Shown piece after piece: positions 24,301-32,400 of a stretch of DNA of 64,000 nt (within the stretch, counting starts at the first letter, position 1; the number at the start of each line of letters is the position of its first letter). The DNA is taken from the NCBI RefSeq assembly GCF_012844305.1, contig NZ_JABANE010000015.1, positions 41,906 to 105,905 on the forward strand. The letters are read 5' to 3'. This DNA is from Flammeovirga aprica JL-4 (GTDB lineage Bacteria; Bacteroidota; Bacteroidia; Cytophagales; Flammeovirgaceae). A program made the position numbers and the translations under genes. Under the pieces are notes generated by a model. It was not told the origin of the DNA. It ran no database searches and saw only the letters and a program-made list of their open reading frames with translations.

Positions 24301-25494
24301 CTTGATATTTTTGATCGATAAGTCACTCAAATCAAACAACTTATTATCATTCACATTAAGAGTAACATATACTTTATCCGTAGAATAAGGGACAATATTA
24401 ATGACTTGACTCGATTTATTCTCTTTATATTTTTCCTTTAACCCTGTATATTGAAAGAAGGGTTTTTCTGTTTTTATTTGAAATACTCCTTGATTAAAAC
24501 TACCTGCCCATCCACCGAATTTACTGAGTGTAATACTGCTTAAACGGGTAAAATCATTCATAAAGTGATAATAGACAATATTTTGCTTGATATTTTTATA
24601 ATAGTTTGGCTCTGTTATAAGTGCGATGGTATTATTATTCTTCAACAACCATAATTCTCCATTTAATCCTATTTTTAACTGAGAAAAATATTCATCCTTC
24701 AACATTGTAGTCACATAGTTTAATCTATTAGTAGCACTATCATATTGATAAATAAATACATCTGTATAGCTCAAAGCATAAACTGTTTTGTGGCCATCAA
24801 AAGCCACATCAACGCAATAATTAAAGTGCTCGTAGCTATTGTTTCTAAACGTTTTTCGATCAATATCATAAACAAGTAAACCTCTATTTGAAGCTATTAG
24901 CAATTGATTATTTACAAATTCTGAAATATGAAAGGCTTTAAAATTGTTATTGTATTGAGGTAAAGGAAACTGTTTATCTATGATCGAATAATCATCTTTA
25001 TCCAATATAATTAGCCACCCTTTAGAAGTATTACAAACGATATATTTTTTAGTTTCAACAATATCGGTAATTGAAGCCACTTCATTTTTTCGAATGATAC
25101 TTTCTGTCATGAATAAAGAATCAAACCGGTCTAACCGTTCTCTGTAAATTGAAAGGCCTTTCTCTGTTCCAATTAATATATTATCATGCTTATCTTTATG
25201 AAGAGAAGTAATTCTATTACTCAAAAGTGCAGGCGTATCTTGAAAGTAGTGGCTTTTGAATTCATAGCCATCATAAATATTCAATCCCTTAAAAGTACCC
25301 ACCCAAAGCAGGCCATTTTTATCCAATTCCAATGAAGTCACCCCAAAATGAGACAGCCCTTCTTTATAGGTCAGCTGTTTTGTGACATTGATTTCAACAG
25401 TATTAGCACAAACTGAAAATGTGCTCCAAAGAAATAATAAGAAAAGTAAACAGTGTCTTCTAGAAAATAAAAAAAAGTAAAACTGATAGTTCAT
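21367..25494 (-). CDS. Hybrid two-component system sensor/regulator (HTCS)
   Basis: The protein has 1375 residues. A signal peptide (about 1-30) is followed by a periplasmic two-component-regulator propeller (repeats such as LWVGTFKGLNIYDGYEF and IWIGTNGNGLYKV) and a Y_Y_Y domain (YGLRYRLLPREKNWNTS). A transmembrane helix lies near 795-820. The HisKA domain has the phospho-acceptor in MNISHEFRTPLTLI (about 860). A HATPase domain (NNLLNNAFKFTG, DTGRGIS) and a receiver with DLILSDILMPVMNG (about 1165) follow, and the protein ends in an AraC helix-turn-helix (about 1265-1365). HTCS proteins sense oligosaccharides in the periplasm and activate their own utilization locus, so this is the probable master regulator here. 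Confidence 0.96.
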   Translation of the reverse strand: MNYQFYFFLFSRRHCLLFLLFLWSTFSVCANTVEINVTKQLTYKEGLSHFGVTSLELDKNGLLWVGTFKGLNIYDGYEFKSHYFQDTPALLSNRITSLHKDKHDNILIGTEKGLSIYRERLDRFDSLFMTESIIRKNEVASITDIVETKKYIVCNTSKGWLIILDKDDYSIIDKQFPLPQYNNNFKAFHISEFVNNQLLIASNRGLLVYDIDRKTFRNNSYEHFNYCVDVAFDGHKTVYALSYTDVFIYQYDSATNRLNYVTTMLKDEYFSQLKIGLNGELWLLKNNNTIALITEPNYYKNIKQNIVYYHFMNDFTRLSSITLSKFGGWAGSFNQGVFQIKTEKPFFQYTGLKEKYKENKSSQVINIVPYSTDKVYVTLNVNDNKLFDLSDLSIKNIKHPKVNNQLISKVLVGRNKSIWGGSRRKGIFRKKDINANWEQLKIKNNPDFLEEGAQTIIEDGNGDIWLAGLNALYKFCLDDNGEIKKVDQLNQLDNLEYDANVGINVMYYDEVENCIWIGTNGNGLYKVVLNENHTLSQQDCKKIKMSDSCPLEGSIITCIKRLPNKELWVGVLEGGISKMEKNGDAYCFETFTEKDGLDDNDVMTFEFDVFNRLWIATNKGINQFDPATKTFVNYTTSDGIVPASFEVVSTKLQNGLMVFGGNNGLCYFDPNQISSKIDNPTLLFGELKIHNKKIDVEDKEGAVLTKVLNETSEITLENDQNSLSFELISLHYENANTYGLRYRLLPREKNWNTSTSNNKIASYNLLPAGEYTFEVQASNSKNEWTESRTIKINILEAWWKTFWAKLFYLFLFLVVIIIVMTVIIRIKSLSYKLKLEHLEKNKLKDLDAARLKLFMNISHEFRTPLTLINGPITLLKNMFENNQDAFEHIDLVQRQSKKMLQLVDQVHEIRKADQNLLKLKKKHFDFTHLITDVKKDFDQLAEKSNKILKLVGTDHQLMVDADESKLEIVINNLLNNAFKFTGEKDEITITYDYKGESLIFSVEDTGRGISEENQKNIFKRFYQSDNKDIYTAGSGIGLELSKMIIDLHGGTVAVESEMGKGTKFTIELPVDVKVKEELSDIKVEESIKEESHDQRQRTLTEMVDISFLTKDSNSKNSLIYYVEDNVDLRNFVSNILSQHYKVKTFDHGKACVDALEKEWPDLILSDILMPVMNGLELCEIVKGNVKTSHLPIVLLTSKSSSDEKIEGMNVGADAYLTKPFEIKQVVATIENILKSRKVLQDRFQMEVPLPIEKKALSDSDKKFLEDFTNLLNENLSNENIDLQEFSKELYMSRSQFFRKIKSITNSTPNDIIRTFKLKKAAELLLIKENTVNDVVIMTGFKNRTHFSKLFKDHFGVSPGKYASETNEKINKNSPS

Positions 25495-25688
25495 TCTATG
25501 TTAAAAAAGTGGTGATGTATTCTTCCAATATGACAAAGTATTTAAAGATAAGAAGTCTTCGCAAATTCTGCCAATAGTTAGGGAAAGAAGGTAATTGAAG
25601 GTAAGAAAGTTGATAATTTACATGAATTAACTCCATAAATAAGCCCGTAAATTAGTGGAAAATTATCTCGAATGTATAGGTCTATAAC

Positions 25689-26612
25689 ATGCAACATTTT
25701 TTCAACATAATAGTACTACTTATATTTTTATCCTCGTGTCAAAAGCAATTACCAAAAAAACCGCATATGACCATAAAAGAGGAAGAACATAAAATTATTC
25801 CCTTTTCAAAACAAAAAGTCGCTAATGATTGGACCTTAAGGGAGCAAATCAGCGACGAATTCAATACCAATAAAATAGATACTTCAAAATGGTTTGTGCA
25901 AGGACATAATAATAAATATCACCTCTGGAAAGGGGACGCTCCTTCACAATTTTTCAGTGAAAATATCAAACTTTCTAAACAGCAATTACATATTTCCTCA
26001 ACGTGGAGACCTGATGCTCAATTTTCGAAAGAAAAATATAATGGAAAGGTTTACGAAAATGTTACGACAGGAGGAATAGTCAGCAAATATAAAATAGCCG
26101 GAGGGTACCTTGAAATTAAAGCTAAAGTGGCTAATTCTAGTATTCAAAGCAGTTTTGGTATACGAAATTCTTTATTTGAACTTCATCTCTTTGATATAGT
26201 GGGAAAACCCAGACGATATCAAAATAAGGAGAGAACTCCATTTCTTTTTAGCTATTATTCCATAGACACGGCTACTCAATTGAACCGAAAAAAACTCTTA
26301 AGGGTGCCATTACTCAATACTGCCGACCTCACCAGTGATTTCCATATATATGGTTTTGAGTGGGATCATCATTATTTAAAACTATTTCTAGATGGAAAAG
26401 AAATTTATTCCATTAACAATACACAGTTTGAGGTGGCTTGGCCAATTTCAAAAGAATCTTTTGAAGTTTGGGTAAATACGAGTCTAGCAAAGGAATACGG
26501 GTTACCAAAAGAAAATGAACTTCCCTCCCATTTTGCAATTGAATACATCAGAGTATGGGGAAAAGACGCAAATGAGAATGCCCTGTCTTATGAGAAATTA
26601 GAAGGCATATAA
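25689..26612 (+). CDS. GH16-fold lipoprotein with altered catalytic triad (possible pseudoenzyme)
   Basis: The protein has 307 residues and a lipoprotein signal (IFLSSCQKQ). GH16 landmarks are visible: ISDEFNTNKIDTSKWF, TTGGIVSKYKIAGGYLEIKAKVANSS, FHIYGFEWDHHYLKLFLDGKEIY and FAIEYIRVWG. At the active-site strand, where active relatives read E-x-D-x-x-E, this protein reads FELHLFDIVG: the first Glu is kept, the Asp is His and the acid/base Glu is Asp. It therefore probably binds rather than cuts glycan, or has unusual chemistry. It is divergent from the HTCS gene with 194 bases between starts, so it may report glycan to that sensor or be controlled by it. No T9SS tail is present. Confidence 0.75.
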   Translation: MQHFFNIIVLLIFLSSCQKQLPKKPHMTIKEEEHKIIPFSKQKVANDWTLREQISDEFNTNKIDTSKWFVQGHNNKYHLWKGDAPSQFFSENIKLSKQQLHISSTWRPDAQFSKEKYNGKVYENVTTGGIVSKYKIAGGYLEIKAKVANSSIQSSFGIRNSLFELHLFDIVGKPRRYQNKERTPFLFSYYSIDTATQLNRKKLLRVPLLNTADLTSDFHIYGFEWDHHYLKLFLDGKEIYSINNTQFEVAWPISKESFEVWVNTSLAKEYGLPKENELPSHFAIEYIRVWGKDANENALSYEKLEGI

Positions 26613-26768
26613 GCACCAAAGTTAATTACTATACAAATTCTCTCATTTTTTTAAATAATTGATAGAAAAGGCTTTCTGTCATATCAAGTTTGATGTGCAA
26701 TACAGTGTGTTATCTACAAAGGAGAGAAGATGATAAGTTATTTGGGGTTAGTACTTTTTGGTTTTCTT

Positions 26769-27017
26769 TTAGTGTACAACCTCAATCAACGTTGACGCTT
26801 CTTTTGAGCCTTTTACTGTAAGTTCTGTCGTAGTGTTTTTGTATCCTAAACATGTGTTTTGGATAAATCCTTCTTCTTCAAGAATGTCTACGATTTCTCT
26901 GATTTCATCTTGGTTGGAAGATAAGCCTAAGTGTTGTGCGACTTCTTCGATTGTTCTTCCTTCATTGAGACACAGCCCAATTAATAGTTTTTTGACTTTA
27001 AAATTTGAATTATACAT
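26769..27017 (-). CDS. Small winged-helix-like protein, function unknown
   Basis: The protein has 82 residues. The central part (RTIEEVAQHLGLSSNQDEIREIVDILEEEGFIQN) has the helix-turn-helix pattern of a winged-helix DNA-binding domain. It is followed by a beta-wing-like segment (TTTELTVKGSKEA). No sensor or membrane segment is seen. It stands alone between the GH16-like lipoprotein gene and a GNAT gene. It could be a small transcription regulator; the family is not recognised. Confidence 0.6.
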   Translation of the reverse strand: MYNSNFKVKKLLIGLCLNEGRTIEEVAQHLGLSSNQDEIREIVDILEEEGFIQNTCLGYKNTTTELTVKGSKEASTLIEVVH

Positions 27018-27233
27018 CGGAGTAAAAGTTTATGTGTGACTACATGCATCATAAAATGATGTAAGTAAAATTGTTTTAGTAAGGGTATTAAAGGCGAAAA
27101 CTTAACCAAGCTTTCATTTTAGTAATTGGTTTTACTAAGCATATGCAATATATTTAAATCAGATTCATTTTTTGATGACAATCATCACTATCTCAAGCAT
27201 TTAAACCGGTTGAAACGCAACTTAACACAAAAT

Positions 27234-27671
27234 TCACACCAACGGCAAAACCATGTCTACATGCTGGATCCCCGTCTTTTTTGAAGGGTAAACCTCTCCT
27301 TCTTCTTTAAATCCTTTTTTGCTGTAAAAAGACTGTGCGGTTACTCTGGCGCTCAAACGGATTTTGTCTACGCCTAATGATTTACTTTTTAAAATCAGCT
27401 CATCCAATATCAGTCCTCCTATCCCTTGATTTTGGTAGATGGGGTTTATAGCCATTTGTGAAATAATTGCAGTAGTATTTTCTAAATTCAGTCTGCCCGT
27501 CCCTGTCACTTCACCTTTTTCATTAAGACTGACCAAATGAATCCCATTTTTTTCCGCAGAATCATTGATGAGTTGTTCAGCATTTTCATATCCTTCAAAA
27601 AAGCATTGGATACGGATTGACTTTGCTTTGTCATATAAGCCGTCTTCTAATGTGATATATTTACAGTTCAT
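27234..27671 (-). CDS. GNAT-family N-acetyltransferase
   Basis: The protein has 145 residues, the length of a single GNAT domain. The acetyl-CoA binding motif A is visible as MAINPIYQNQGIGGLILDELI, followed by LGVDKIRLSARVTAQSFYSKKGFKEEGEVY, the usual GNAT motif B. The ending IQHVDMVLPLV is typical of the ElaA/PhnO-like group. The acceptor substrate is unknown. It appears monocistronic and lies directly beside the repeat element at 27701. Confidence 0.85.
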   Translation of the reverse strand: MNCKYITLEDGLYDKAKSIRIQCFFEGYENAEQLINDSAEKNGIHLVSLNEKGEVTGTGRLNLENTTAIISQMAINPIYQNQGIGGLILDELILKSKSLGVDKIRLSARVTAQSFYSKKGFKEEGEVYPSKKTGIQHVDMVLPLV

Positions 27672-27700
27672 CTTATTTTTAAAAATAACTACTAAGCAAA

Positions 27701-28071
27701 TTGTAAACTAAATTACCATCAACTTTCAATCAATTTTTCTGCAAGCTTTTTATATCCTACTTCCAAGCTACTTTCTTCTTCATTTTGTCTTGAAACAAAA
27801 ACGAAGCAAAAAATTCAAGGCTTTGAAGTCAAAAGCTAAATTCCATTCCTCTCGCCTAAATGATTTTAAACTCGCTAAAGCTCAAACAGGAAAATCATTT
27901 TAAACGGCTCGATCCATGAAATTTTTAACGCTTTTCCCTTCAAGGCCGGGAAGCACTACCAAACTAAAATGATAGAAAGCCAACTGGCACGAATGTTAGG
28001 CGTTAGCTTCATTCGTGCCCTATATCATTAGAAATCACCTGATTTCTAAATGTTGAAAATTTAGTTTACAA
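27701..28071. repeat. Dispersed 371-bp repeat element with 14-bp terminal inverted repeats
   Basis: The ends are TTGTAAACTAAATT (27701-27714) and AATTTAGTTTACAA (28058-28071), a perfect inverted pair. Inside are several hairpins, including GGCACGAATG...CATTCGTGCC (27986-28019) and AGAAATCACCTGATTTCT (about 28030-28047). The left 130 bp recur at 13384. No coding frame is apparent, so it looks like a miniature, non-autonomous element. Confidence 0.7.
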
Positions 28072-28072
28072 T

Positions 28073-28124
28073 GTACTAAGTCAAAAATAAACAACACTAA
28101 TTCATCTTATTTTTGGCTTAGTAC
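28073..28124. repeat. Long hairpin next to the 371-bp element
   Basis: GTACTAAGTCAAAAATAA (28073-28090) pairs with TTATTTTTGGCTTAGTAC (28107-28124), with one G-T wobble over 18 positions. It abuts the right end of the 371-bp element and may belong to a second palindromic unit. Confidence 0.6.
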
Positions 28125-28131
28125 TTTAAAA

Positions 28132-28160
28132 GCAAATAAAAAACCACCTTTAATAAGGTG
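28132..28160 (-). terminator. Intrinsic terminator of the gene at 28192-28704
   Basis: CCACCTT (28143-28149) pairs with AAGGTGG (28154-28160). On the minus strand a T-rich tract follows (28132-28142). Confidence 0.7.
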
Positions 28161-28191
28161 GCTTCAATTGGATATAAAAAGCAGCACTTTT

Positions 28192-28704
28192 TTATATTCT
28201 TTGTCTTTTGGTTGGCATCTTGTTTTTATCCTGACGCAAACCTTTCACAAGTGCTCGTGTTTTTCTTAAATTATTCTGAACAATTTTCCAGTCCGTAATA
28301 TTACTATGTATTAATAATTGCTCAATTTCTTCAGCATCACCAAAGATCTTACACCCCACCCATTCTGATGCACACTCCAATGTAAATACCTTTCCGTCAT
28401 AATCATAAACAGGCATTGTAGATGGTGTACAATCAACATAACTCTGCCTATCAAAATCATGATACGTATTGACTAAATAATCTTCTAAATGAATGAACAG
28501 ATGTTCAAACGTAATTAGCATCATGCTCCTGTTATAGTAGTTATCTTTTGACAAATACTGTTCTACATTATTTTGAGCATTTTTACAGAAGGTTAGTAAC
28601 TCCTGAATTTCTTTTTGATGTGACTGTTTTTGTATCATGTGGGTATCATTGTTTGTTGGTGAAGTAAGCATACTGCAATTTAAAAAGTATTCTGATGAAA
28701 ACAA
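28192..28704 (-). CDS. Hypothetical protein, 170 residues
   Basis: I do not recognise the family. The protein is soluble-looking, rich in Asn, Gln and Leu, with a helical N-terminal half (HQKEIQELLTFCKNAQNNVEQYL) and a Tyr/Asp/Cys-containing middle (DFDRQSYVDCTPSTMPVYDYDGKVFTLECASEWVGC). The C-terminus is basic (RKTRALVKGLRQDKNKMPTKRQRI), which could contact nucleic acid. In-frame Met codons at residues 12 and 23 (MIQKQSHQKE) are alternative starts, and the latter looks more natural. A terminator follows at 28132-28160, so it is monocistronic. Confidence 0.6.
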   Translation of the reverse strand: MFSSEYFLNCSMLTSPTNNDTHMIQKQSHQKEIQELLTFCKNAQNNVEQYLSKDNYYNRSMMLITFEHLFIHLEDYLVNTYHDFDRQSYVDCTPSTMPVYDYDGKVFTLECASEWVGCKIFGDAEEIEQLLIHSNITDWKIVQNNLRKTRALVKGLRQDKNKMPTKRQRI

Positions 28705-29471
28705 GGCGAAATTTCGCTGAATAGTGTATTTTCGACGCGTTAAATCTTATTTGTATTAATTTTAAATTAGTGTTGTTTGGACATTTATAAATAAATAACA
28801 TTAGTCATAAAAATGTGTCTGAGAGTACGAAAAAAGCGTATTATAGACAGTTAATTGACTTTGATCATCTTTTTCATTGAGCACCATCATAACTCAACCC
28901 ATTGCGTTAACCTACATTAGCGAATGAAAAGTAATCAAGGACCAATAACCACCAATCAAAATGATGATCAATTTAAAACCGCATTAGCGTTTCTATTCTC
29001 TCAGATGAATAGAATTCAATAAAAAATGATTCCAAAAGGCAATGTCAGGGCACTAACTTTTGAGCCGTAACCAATCCAAAATCTTCACTAAAAGACCGAA
29101 GTATGAAATAGATGAAGATCGTTCTTTCTTACTCTTGTGGCAGTCCATTAAATAATTGAAGTAAGCCATCTTCTGCCAATTAGAGTGCATTAATTATTAA
29201 GGTTACTCTTAAAGGAACTGAAACTAAGTGTTGATGCCATTTCAGCACTTATTGAAGTTAAGCCTATAAACAACAACTACTACTTGGAACATTTTTATGT
29301 AGAAGGAACTTCCTCCTACAGATCTTAGATTCAAGGTGTGCAAATATTCCAGGAAAGTGAAATAGATACCACCAACACTTTCTATACACAACTTCAAAAA
29401 ATGAAATTTTGAGGATGGATTTGTACACCCTACAGAAAACGAAAAAATATATCATTAAGACTAAATCAACG
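28705..29471. other. Intergenic region of about 770 bp before the PFOR-Rnf operon
   Basis: No credible gene is visible on either strand. A weak hairpin (AAGTG..TGA with TCA..CACTT, about 29226-29251) lies in the probable leader of the PFOR gene. The promoter of the redox operon should be here, but I could not pick it out. No riboswitch class is recognised. Confidence 0.4.
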
Positions 29472-32400
29472 ATGAAGGACCACAAATCTTCAAAAGCGAA
29501 ATACCCTGGAAAGCGTGTTGCAATGGATGGTAATACAGTAGCCATCATGTGTGAAAGAGAGTCTACAGATGCAGCTGGTGCATATCCAATTACACCATCA
29601 ACTCAGATGGGTGAGTATTGGGCAGAAGAAGCTGCCAGAGGACATTTAAACATCTCTGATAAACCCTTAATTTTTATTGAACCGGAAGGTGAACATGCAG
29701 CAGCAGCTGTAACAGCAGGTCTGTCGATGACTGGACAGCGTGCTACCAACTTCTCTTCTGGACAAGGTATTGCTTACATGCACGAATCGCTTTATGCGGC
29801 GGTAGGTAAGCGTTTAACGTATGTATTGAACATCGGTGCTCGTGCCATGACAAAGTCTACATTGAATGTACATGCTGGACACGATGATTACCATGCAGTA
29901 GACGATACTGGGTTCTTCCAGTTGTTTGCCAAAAAGGCACAACACGTTGCTGATTTAAATATTATTTCCCATAAAATTGCCGAGCTGGCACTGACTCCTG
30001 GTATCATTGCTCAGGATGGTTTCTTAACGACTCACCTTATTGAGTCTCTGAGCCTTCCAGAAAGAGAACTGATCAAAGAGTACTTAGGTAGACCAGACGA
30101 TATTATAGATACTCCTACTGAGGCACAACGCCTGATTTATGGAGACCAAAGAAGAAGAATTCCTGAAATCTGGGATGTGGATAATCCATTGATGGCAGGT
30201 TTGGTACAAAACCAAGATGCTTATATGCAGAGTGTTGCAGCACAGCGTCCATTCTTCTTTGATCATATTCAAGAAATTACAGACCAAGCATTCAAAGATT
30301 TTGCTGAATTGACGGGTCGTCTGTATGAGAGAGTAATGACTTACAAAATCGAAGATGCGGATTACTTGATCTTAGGTCAAGGTAGTGTGGTTTCTTCGGC
30401 AGAAGTAGTAGTTGATTACTTAAGAGAAACAAGAGGTCTTAAGATTGGTGTTGTTGATTTAGTGATGTTTAGACCATTCCCTGCGGATATGCTAGGTCAT
30501 ATCTTGAAGGGTAGAAAAGGTGTAGTTGTATTAGAACGTTTGGATCAGCCATTAGCAGAAGATCTTCCGATCATGAGAGAGATCAGATCTGTAGTGACGA
30601 AGTGTATCGAGAATGGTGCACACCGTAAGAATGTTCCTTATCCTACGTTGGCAAGCTATACGAAGCCAGAAGATTTCCCTGTATTGTACTCGGGGTCATT
30701 TGGTATGGGTAGTAGAGATTTACAACCGGAAGGAATTATCGGTGCGGTAGAAAACATGTTGCCTGACGGTGCTCAGAAGAAAATGTTCTACTTGTCGATT
30801 GATTTCTTAAAGGAAAATCCACTTTCTCCAAAACAAAGAGCATATCAGGAAAGCATCCAAAAGGCTTATCCTAATATTCAAGACTTGGCGGTTAGAGGTT
30901 CTGAAAATCCTAACTTGATGCCTAATGGTGCGGTAACGGTTCGTTTCCACTCCGTAGGTGGTTGGGGTGCCATTACTACAGGTAAGAACTTAGCCATGAC
31001 ATTATTCGATCTATTGGGGTATGATATTAAAGCCAACCCTAAATATGGATCGGAGAAAAAAGGTCAACCTACTACCTATTACTTAGCAGCAGCGCCGGAG
31101 CCAATTCGTATCAACTGCGAGTATTACTTCGTAGATGTGGTGCTTTCTCCAGATCCTAACGTATTCAAGCACACCAATGCGTTAGCAGGTTTGAAAAAAG
31201 GTGGTCATTTCATTATTCAAAGTGAAAAAGCAACGCCTGAAGAGGTATGGGCTGATATTCCAAAACAATATCAAAAACTGATCATCCAAAACGATATTCA
31301 TATCTGGTATATCGATGGATTTAAGATCGCAAGAGAGGAAGCTACAGATCCAGAATTACAGCTTCGTATGCAAGGTATCGCCTTCCAAGGTGCCTTCTTC
31401 TCGGCTTCTCCATTAAAAGAAAAAGCAGGTCTTACTGATGAGACTTTATTGAAAGCCATTGAGGACCAATTACAATATAAATTCGGAGCCAAAGGACAAC
31501 GTGTTGTAGATGACAACATGCGTGTGGTGAAGAGAGGTTTCACTGAAATTCATGAGATCACTAATAAGGAATTAACAACGACATCTCAGAAGAAAGATGC
31601 GGGTGCTGTTACAGTGCCGAAGATGTTGAAAGAACGTCCTGTCAGTGAGTCGAAATTGAGTGATGTACACCGTTTCTGGGAGCAAACAGGTAACTTCTAC
31701 CAAAGAGGTATGGGTAATGATAACTTGACTGATCCATTTATCGGTTTGAGTTTGATGCCTGCTACAACTTCCCTATTCAGAGACATGACTGGTATTCGTT
31801 TTGAATATCCGGAGTGGGTGCCTGAAAATTGTACAGCTTGTGGTGACTGTTATACAGTTTGCCCTGATACAGCACTTCCAGGTTTAGTTTCTGAGCTTTC
31901 GTCAGTATTAGATACTGTAGTGAAGAGAGTGAAGAAAAATCATTTCGAAGTAACTGAACTTCCAAGAGCGATCCGTAAGATGGAAAGCCAAATTAGAGGT
32001 TTATTTAACGGGGAGAATGATGAAAAAATCTCAGTGAATCAGCAAATCCATCAAGTGATTGATGAGGCAATTGCTAACCCTGATACGGAAGCGAAATTAG
32101 TGGAAGAATTAGGATGGTTCAAAGAGGAATTAGGGGACTTCAAATTTGCTTTGACAAGACCTTACTACAACCTGAATGAGAAAAAACAAAAAAACAGTGG
32201 TGGTCTATTCAGTATCACATTAAACCCTGCGACTTGTAAAGGTTGTATGGAATGTGTGAAAGTTTGTAATGATGACGCCCTTAAAACTGTCATTCAAACA
32301 GAAGGTGCTGTTGCCAAACTACGCAGTGAGTGGGATCTATGGGAAGATCTTCCTACTACTCCTGAGAAGTACAACAGAATTGATGATCTGGAGGAGAAAA

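Noticed and set aside
28705..29471. Possible riboswitch in the long PFOR leader
   Set aside because: Only a weak hairpin is visible and no known riboswitch core motif was recognised.
29264..29548. Minus-strand open frame of 94 codons overlapping the PFOR start
   Set aside because: It is antisense to the PFOR N-terminus and shows no domain or signal; a shadow frame.
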